DNA of 64,000 nucleotides from an uncultured Subdoligranulum sp. (GTDB taxonomy: Bacteria; Bacillota; Clostridia; Oscillospirales; Ruminococcaceae): assembly GCF_963931595.1 (NCBI RefSeq), contig NZ_OZ007030.1, positions 922,481 to 986,480 of the forward strand, read 5' to 3'. How positions within the stretch are numbered: position 1 is the first letter of the stretch; each line of letters starts with the position of its first letter. The notes below the pieces were generated by a model. The model did no database searches. It saw nothing but the letters and a program-made list of their open reading frames with translations, and was not told the origin of the DNA. A program made the translations under genes and the position numbers. Below, in pieces: positions 59,088-64,000 of this stretch.

Positions 59088-60320
59088 ATGGCCAAACTGG
59101 ATGAACAGAAAAAGGTTCTGGTGGAGTATTTCCAGCAGGGATGCAAGCCGGAGGGAAAACTCACACTGGGGCTGGAAGTGGAGCATTTTGTCACCCACCC
59201 GGGCGGGGAGCCGGTGACCTTTGACGAGATTCAGAGCGTCATGCGGCAGATGCAGCAGCCCTATGATACGTCCATCGTGATTGACGGGGAATATATGGGC
59301 TATACGACGGAAACCTACGGCGTTTCCCTGGAACCGGCCTGCCAGGTGGAGATCAGCATCATTCCACAGGGCAATGTGCTGAAAATCATGGATATCTACA
59401 ACCAGTTTTACCTGCAGCTGAGCATGACGCTGGCAGCCCGCGGACTGCGCGCCTGGACTGTCAGTTACCATCCCACCCGCCGGGCGGAGGAACTGCCGCT
59501 GATTCCCAAGCAGCGCTACGAGGCCATGGACCGATATTTCAGAAATACCGGGTCCTGCGGAATTCAAATGATGCGGGCGACGGCCTCCACCCAGCTGTCG
59601 GTCGATTATTACAGTGAACGTGATTTTGTGCAAAAAATGCGGGCGGCTTGCCTGCTCACACCGTTTTTTGCCCTGTTAAGCGATAACGCCGTGGAATATC
59701 AGGGGCACCGCAACAATGCCTATAGTGTCCGTACCCGGATCTGGCAGGATGTGGACGGCGACCGGTGCGGCGTGCCGCCCCATCTGATGGATCCCGATTT
59801 CGGATTTGAACGGTATGCCGAGACGATCCTGACGCGGCCGCTGATTGTGGCGCTGCGCGGCAATCGGACCAAGGCGGTGGGGCGCAAGAGTGCCCAGGAA
59901 ATTTACGGCAGCCATCTGCTGAAAAAGGAAGTGGAGCATGTTCTGTCCATGTTCTTCTTTGACGCCCGCCTGAAGACCTACGTGGAGATCCGCGGAGCGG
60001 ATTGCATGCCGCCCAAATTCATTGCGGCCTATGCCCAGCTGGTCAAGACGATTTTCGGCAGTCAGGCGGCTCTGCAGAATGTGCTGCGCCACTATGAAGG
60101 GGTCAACACCGGGGACATTGCCAACGCCAAGATGGCTGTCTGCAAGGACGGTTTCAATGCCTGGGTGTATGGCCGGCCCATCGGCAAGGAGCTGGCGTGG
60201 CTGCTGCTGCAGGCGCGCAGCCGCACACCCTCCCAGGAGGAGCGGGCGCTGCTGGAGCCCTTCGCCAAACTGATTGTGACCAAAAAAAACATACGGGAAG
60301 AAGAACACGAAAATGACTGA
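59088..60320 (+). CDS. Glutamate-cysteine ligase-like enzyme (GCS2 family)
   Basis: A 410-residue carboxylate-amine ligase. It shows TLGLEVEHFVTHPGGEPVTF (first ATP/Mg glutamates), VSLEPACQVEISI, ATASTQLSVDYYSERDFVQK and, later, TYVEIRGADCMPP. These are signatures of the GCS2 (plant/proteobacterial and EgtA-like) glutamate-cysteine ligases that join Glu gamma-carboxyl to an amine. It overlaps the ATP-grasp gene by eight bases (ATGACTGA), a tight translational link. A standard gshB is not present, so the product may be gamma-Glu-Cys or another gamma-glutamyl compound. First gene of the operon. Confidence 0.85.
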   Translation: MAKLDEQKKVLVEYFQQGCKPEGKLTLGLEVEHFVTHPGGEPVTFDEIQSVMRQMQQPYDTSIVIDGEYMGYTTETYGVSLEPACQVEISIIPQGNVLKIMDIYNQFYLQLSMTLAARGLRAWTVSYHPTRRAEELPLIPKQRYEAMDRYFRNTGSCGIQMMRATASTQLSVDYYSERDFVQKMRAACLLTPFFALLSDNAVEYQGHRNNAYSVRTRIWQDVDGDRCGVPPHLMDPDFGFERYAETILTRPLIVALRGNRTKAVGRKSAQEIYGSHLLKKEVEHVLSMFFFDARLKTYVEIRGADCMPPKFIAAYAQLVKTIFGSQAALQNVLRHYEGVNTGDIANAKMAVCKDGFNAWVYGRPIGKELAWLLLQARSRTPSQEERALLEPFAKLIVTKKNIREEEHEND

Positions 60321-61647
60321 TTTGCAGACCTTGAACGAAGCGTATCTGGCGGCGGCCGCCTCCGACCCGGAGCGGCTGGCCCGGGAGTTTGATGAAATTA
60401 CCGAATACATGAAGGCCTCCACTGCCATTCACCACGGAGAGTATGTGCGCACCTGCTATATGCCCAAGCTGTTTACCGAAAAAGTGTTCAGGCGGTTCGC
60501 GGAGGATATCCGCACACTGTACGGCATCCTGGGCAAGGTGATGGGAGCGTACTATCGGGACCCTGCGTATCGGGCACTGTTTGGATTTGACAAGGTGGCG
60601 GAGGAGCTGATCCTGCGCGCCGACCCTGCGGTGTCGCTGCTGCCGATGGCACGCATTGACTTCTTCTACAATGAGCAGACCGGCGCTTACAAATACTGTG
60701 AGTTCAACACCGACGGTACCAGTGCCATGAACGAGGACCGGGAGCTGAATCTGGCTCAGCAGCTCTCCACGGTGTACCGCAATTTCCGGGCTGCCCACAC
60801 CACCCGGACCTGTGAGCTGTTTGAAAGCTGGGTCAGAACGCTGTGTGCTGTGTATCAGCGTGCCCGCCATACTGACCAGCTCCCTTACGTGGCCATTGTG
60901 GATTTCATGGACTGCGGTACCGTCAATGAGTTTGAGGTGTTCCAGGGCTTTTTTGTGGAGCAGGGCGTACCTGCGGAGGTCTGCGACCTGCGGAGCCTGC
61001 GTTACAATGCCGAGGAGAAGGTGCTCTATGGCCCCGGCGGGCACAAAATCGATGCCATCTATCGCCGCGCCGTCACCAGCGATATCCTGGAGCGGTATGC
61101 GGAATGCGGTCCGCTGCTGGCGGCCGTGCGGGATGATGCGGTGTTGCTGGTGGGGGATTTCCATACCCAGCTGGTTCACAACAAGACGATTTTCCGCATC
61201 CTGCACGAGCCGCAGACGCAGACTTTGCTCACTGCGGAGGAGCGGGCGTTTGTGGATGCCCATGTGCCGCTGACCAAGACTTTCGCGGCCTCGGACATTC
61301 CCCGTGTGTTGGCCGACAAGGATGCCTGGATTCTGAAACCGCTGGATTCCTATGCTTCGCGCGGCGTGCATGCCGGTGTGGAGTGCACCAATGAGGAGTG
61401 GGAAACCATTGTGCGGTCCACACCGCTGGAAGGCTATCTGCTGCAGGAATTCTACCGGCCCTTTGTGACGGAAAACTACGGCATCGGCCCGGACGGTACC
61501 TTCGGCAGAAACCGGTATTACAATCTCACCGGTGTGTATGTGTATGACGGTGTGGCACAGGGCATCTATTCCCGCGTGTCGCTGAGCCCCATCATCTCCA
61601 GCCAGTACAGCGAAAAGACGCTGCCCACATTGCTGGTGGACGAATAA
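60313..61647 (+). CDS. ATP-grasp ligase, glutathionylspermidine-synthase-like
   Basis: A 444-residue protein. The segment YKYCEFNTDGTSAMNEDREL and RIDFFYNEQTGAYK, then KDAWILKPLDSYASRGVHAG and EGYLLQEFYRP form ATP-grasp nucleotide and metal motifs as in the GSP_synth / circularly permuted ATP-grasp families. Such enzymes join a carboxyl to an amine using ATP. Joined with the GCS2-like gene by an eight-base overlap, it probably acts on the product of that enzyme. True glutathionylspermidine synthase amidase domain is absent. The acceptor (amino acid or polyamine) is unknown. Confidence 0.8.
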   Translation: MTDLQTLNEAYLAAAASDPERLAREFDEITEYMKASTAIHHGEYVRTCYMPKLFTEKVFRRFAEDIRTLYGILGKVMGAYYRDPAYRALFGFDKVAEELILRADPAVSLLPMARIDFFYNEQTGAYKYCEFNTDGTSAMNEDRELNLAQQLSTVYRNFRAAHTTRTCELFESWVRTLCAVYQRARHTDQLPYVAIVDFMDCGTVNEFEVFQGFFVEQGVPAEVCDLRSLRYNAEEKVLYGPGGHKIDAIYRRAVTSDILERYAECGPLLAAVRDDAVLLVGDFHTQLVHNKTIFRILHEPQTQTLLTAEERAFVDAHVPLTKTFAASDIPRVLADKDAWILKPLDSYASRGVHAGVECTNEEWETIVRSTPLEGYLLQEFYRPFVTENYGIGPDGTFGRNRYYNLTGVYVYDGVAQGIYSRVSLSPIISSQYSEKTLPTLLVDE

Positions 61648-61698
61648 ACCTTCTACAGGGCAGGCATACTACCTCCAAGAAAAAAGGGGGTGGACTGC

Positions 61699-62220
61699 GT
61701 GCGAGAGACATCCTATCATGCGGTAATTACCGAGATGACGGTCCGCGCCCTGTGGGAGACCCAGAATGTGATGGACTGCATTCCCGATGAAATGTGGGAC
61801 AAGCATTACGGCGGCTCGCCCTTATGGCAGCATCTGTACCATATGCTGCACAGCCTGGATCAGTGGTTTATCAACCCGAAGGCCAATGATTTTGTGGAGC
61901 CGCCCATCCATACGCCGGATCTGCAGGAGTTGGATATTTATCCGGCCGCCCATCTGGACCGCAAACAGATGGACGATTATTTCTATACCATCAAGGCGAA
62001 ACTGTCCCTGTATTTGACTTCACTCCATGATGAAGATCTTCTGCAGCGGCCGGAAAACTGCGAGTGGACGCGGTTTACCCTGATCCTGTCGCAATACCGC
62101 CATCTGCACCTGCATTTGGGGATGCTGATGGGGTTCATTGTGTCGGAAATCGGGTTGTGCCCGCGCACACTGGAACCGGGGGATGAGTTCCCACGCCCGC
62201 CGTATGATCCTTACCGATAG
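61699..62220 (+). CDS. DinB-fold protein (possible thiol transferase or metal-dependent hydrolase)
   Basis: A 173-residue four-helix DinB-type protein. Candidate metal ligands are His in SPLWQHLYHMLHSLDQW and the histidines of YRHLHLHLGMLMG. DinB-fold proteins include bacillithiol and mycothiol S-transferases. Beside a gamma-glutamyl ligase pair, a thiol-transferase role is an attractive inference, not proven. GTG 61699 is chosen since AGGGGG ends eight bases upstream; GTG 61690 lies inside that site. It starts 51 bases after the ATP-grasp stop. Confidence 0.75.
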   Translation: MRETSYHAVITEMTVRALWETQNVMDCIPDEMWDKHYGGSPLWQHLYHMLHSLDQWFINPKANDFVEPPIHTPDLQELDIYPAAHLDRKQMDDYFYTIKAKLSLYLTSLHDEDLLQRPENCEWTRFTLILSQYRHLHLHLGMLMGFIVSEIGLCPRTLEPGDEFPRPPYDPYR

Positions 62221-62233
62221 GGAGAAAAACGTA

Positions 62234-62719
62234 ATGAAAAAAAGCATTTGTCTTGCACCGCTGTGTCTGGCTGTACTGGTGGGCTGCATGTCGGCCAAGG
62301 TGGATACCACACCGGTCTGGTCGGAGCACCTGCCGGAAACCGGCGTACAGATGGAACTGAGTAACTGTGAACTGCTGGGGACAGAGGATGTGTATTACAC
62401 ATTGGACCGGGACAGCAGCGATCCCTGGGTTCAGAAGCCGGCTCTGCAGACAAAAGGCATTCCGGTGGTGACGCTGCAGGGCGTCTCCCAGGAAGAGGTG
62501 CAGCTGCGTTTTGTGGAAAACATCGATACACTGTATTTGTATTACGACAAGGTACTGCCGCAGCCGGACCTCGATTACATAGCTACCCGGCAGGAGGACG
62601 GCAGCCTGCAATACCGGCTGGATACCGTGTACAATTATGAGTTTGTCATCGCCACGCAGGCAGGGACGGACACCATGATCGTGACCTGCCAGCGGGATGG
62701 CATCTCGAAAAATCCATAA
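62234..62719 (+). CDS. Putative lipoprotein
   Basis: A 161-residue secreted protein with a lipobox: signal LAPLCLAVLVGC, Cys18 preceded by LVG. The mature part (SAKVDTTPVWSEHLPE; YYTLDRDSSDPW; DTVYNYEFVIATQAGTD) is beta-rich with no family I recognise. It lies 13 bases after the DinB gene, so is likely the last gene in the operon. Anchored at the outside of the membrane. Confidence 0.72.
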   Translation: MKKSICLAPLCLAVLVGCMSAKVDTTPVWSEHLPETGVQMELSNCELLGTEDVYYTLDRDSSDPWVQKPALQTKGIPVVTLQGVSQEEVQLRFVENIDTLYLYYDKVLPQPDLDYIATRQEDGSLQYRLDTVYNYEFVIATQAGTDTMIVTCQRDGISKNP

Positions 62720-62755
62720 AAATACCCCGGCGGTTCGCAAAGAACCGTCGGGGTA
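62718..62755. terminator. Hairpin between the lipoprotein gene and mscS, terminator in the minus direction
   Basis: TACCCCGGCGGTTC (62723-62736) pairs with GAACCGTCGGGGTA (62742-62755, one G-T pair). On the minus strand it is followed by TTTTTA, a classic terminator for the MscS gene. In the plus direction only weak T follow. Confidence 0.8.
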
Positions 62756-62777
62756 CATTTGTTGCCAAAAGAAAAAA

Positions 62778-63833
62778 TCAGCTTTTGGCAGGCATATCCA
62801 GCGTGGTGGTGGGGAAAGCAAAACTGCAGCCGTTTTTGGCCACCAGGTCCATGATCTCCAGATTCAGACGGCTTCTTTCCCGCAGAAAATCACCGTAGGG
62901 CAGCGTCGTGAGATAGACACGCACAAGAATATCGATGCTGTAATCGTTGAATTTATCCACCGTGGCGGTCACAGTGCCGGGCTGCACGGTGGGCTGGGCG
63001 TTCAGAAACTCCGTAAGGTCACGGCAGACGGTGTCCAGCTGCGCACGGGTGGTGTCATAGGTCAGGCCCAGTGTGAACTGCCACAGCCGGCTGCTGCGCT
63101 GGTTGCAGTTCTGGATATATTCCGAACATACCTTGGAATTTTCGATGGTGACAGCCACATTGTCGGTGGTGCGGATGCGGGTGGAACGGAAGGAAATGTC
63201 CTCCACGGTGCCCTCGGAGGAACCCAGGATCACGTAGTCCCCGATGCCGAAGGGGTGTTCCAGAACCAGGGTGATGCCGGCGATCAGGTTGGACAGGGTG
63301 GACTGGGCGGCCAGGGAAACGGCCAGTCCGGCAACGCCGGCGCCAGTCAGCAGTCCTGTAACCGGTACGCCCAGGTGGTCCAGCATGGCGATGCCCGTGA
63401 AGATGGCCACCAGCGCCCGGAAGATGTTCTCGAAGAAGCGGCCCATGGTGTTGTTGGTAGTCAGGTCCAGCTTGTTCTGGGCGCTGCGCAGCAGCAGACG
63501 GCACATGGGGGCGGCACGCCAGGCGCCCAGTCCGATGAAAAAGGTCAGCGCCAGGTCCAGAAGCACGCGCAGCACCGCAAGATAGGTGGGGGAATTGAAG
63601 GAAAACGGTACCACCACCAGGGCAAGGTACAAAAGCACGGTGCGCAGAATGAAGGCGGTGGGCTGTACATAGCTGTCAAACAGGATATACAGCCATTCGG
63701 TAAGATGTCCGTGCAATCGGTTCAGAATCCGGCGGATGATGCGGGTATACAGAAGGGGAAGGACCAACGCGCCCACCAGCAAAAGGACGGCGGGCAGAAG
63801 ATCCAGCACGAGGCTGAAGGCAAATTCTTGCAT
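62778..63833 (-). CDS. MscS-family mechanosensitive channel
   Basis: A 351-residue channel for osmotic down-shock. Three to five hydrophobic helices in the first 150 residues lead to the pore-lining helix TGAGVAGLAVSLAAQSTLSN. The cytosolic vestibule follows (GIGDYVILGSSEGTVEDISF; RIRTTDNVAVTIENSKV). Residue pattern (Gly/Ala alternation) is canonical. Start at 63831-63833 has AGGGAG eight bases upstream. Own promoter and terminator. Confidence 0.92.
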   Translation of the reverse strand: MQEFAFSLVLDLLPAVLLLVGALVLPLLYTRIIRRILNRLHGHLTEWLYILFDSYVQPTAFILRTVLLYLALVVVPFSFNSPTYLAVLRVLLDLALTFFIGLGAWRAAPMCRLLLRSAQNKLDLTTNNTMGRFFENIFRALVAIFTGIAMLDHLGVPVTGLLTGAGVAGLAVSLAAQSTLSNLIAGITLVLEHPFGIGDYVILGSSEGTVEDISFRSTRIRTTDNVAVTIENSKVCSEYIQNCNQRSSRLWQFTLGLTYDTTRAQLDTVCRDLTEFLNAQPTVQPGTVTATVDKFNDYSIDILVRVYLTTLPYGDFLRERSRLNLEIMDLVAKNGCSFAFPTTTLDMPAKS

Positions 63834-63871
63834 AGTGACGCTCCCTATGTTTGCAGATGTTTGACAGAAAT

Positions 63872-63900
63872 ATTATACCATACCCTATTGCATTTTGTAA
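63872..63900 (-). promoter_or_regulatory. Promoter for the MscS gene
   Basis: On the minus strand TTACAA (63895-63900), 17-base spacer, perfect TATAAT (63872-63877). It overlaps the riboflavin promoter in opposite direction. Confidence 0.7.
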
Positions 63901-63915
63901 AACCTGTGCTATACT
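63888..63915 (+). promoter_or_regulatory. Promoter for the FMN-riboswitch transcript
   Basis: TTGCAT (63888-63893), 16-base spacer, TATACT (63910-63915). Transcription near 63922 would begin just before the RFN element. Confidence 0.65.
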
Positions 63916-63933
63916 ATGCAGGTAGAAAGTCTG

Positions 63934-64000
63934 TTTCAGGGCGGGGTGCAATTCCCCACCGGCGGTAAACGGTTCATTGGACCGTAAGCCCGCGACCGGC
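63934..64000 (+). promoter_or_regulatory. FMN riboswitch (RFN element), truncated at window end
   Basis: The conserved core TTTCAGGGCGGGGTG, then ATTCCCCACCGGCGGTAAAC and CCGTAAGCCCGCGACC is the RFN aptamer. The hairpin ACGGTTC-ATT-GGACCGT is also present. The P1 3' arm, expression platform and the riboflavin gene (biosynthesis or uptake) are outside. FMN binding should repress the downstream gene. Confidence 0.95.

Overview
The window is a high-GC stretch of a Gram-positive, endospore-lineage Clostridia chromosome. It carries spo0A, yabP/yabQ, divIC, cdaA/cdaR, a zinc-type L31 gene and a dgt-dnaG-sigA block. GC content, Ala/Leu-rich GTG-biased coding and gene order suggest Oscillospiraceae/Ruminococcaceae (Faecalibacterium, Gemmiger or Subdoligranulum-like). 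The genus is an inference; there is no 16S rRNA here. Almost everything lies on the + strand.

Layout. 1-14353: tail of spo0A, a fused ispDF gene, the cyclic-di-AMP pair cdaA-cdaR, an FAD oxidoreductase, an XpaC-like protein, recJ, a long RelA/SpoT enzyme, dtd, an MBL hydrolase, hemZ and a nucleoside kinase. 14380-20228: the conserved mazG-rqcP-yabP-yabQ-divIC-yabR block with a hup gene inserted, then an RlmL-type methyltransferase and a NYN/LOTUS protein. 20266-22391 (minus): CPBP protease, tadA and an SDR reductase, separated from a divergent LysR gene by overlapping promoters, a LysR-type box and a probable short structured RNA. 23635-29112: an operon-like run PHP, TSCPD, FkbH-like HAD, SGNH and MBOAT that looks like an envelope acyl-modification system. 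29168-34931: a small unknown gene, tRNA-Gly(CCC), rpmE with a structured leader, a YigZ gene, dgt, dnaG and sigA. 35200-50921: rpoB-rpoC, an ArsC/Spx-like gene, pepF, a secreted alanine-rich repeat protein, and rpsL-rpsG-fusA-tuf. 51031-52762: guaA.

52889-57357 is an accessory island with visibly lower GC in its first half. It has a chimeric transporter (an MFS protein whose C-terminus is the membrane end of an MgtA-type Mg2+ ATPase) with a 53-residue membrane protein behind it, a divergent MarR regulator with two operator copies, and a TetR regulator plus MFS exporter with three copies of a 21-bp operator. 57446-62719 holds ogt, a P1 peptidase and a compact cluster of glutamate-cysteine-ligase-like enzyme, ATP-grasp ligase, DinB-fold protein and lipoprotein, which could make and use a gamma-glutamyl thiol or peptide. 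The window ends with an MscS channel on the minus strand and a truncated FMN riboswitch whose riboflavin gene lies outside.

The strongest candidates for undescribed biology are the gamma-glutamyl/ATP-grasp/DinB cluster, the FkbH-SGNH-MBOAT operon, the MFS-MgtA chimera with its small partner, and the short RNA opposite the LysR gene. Everything is read by eye from sequence; no searches were run.
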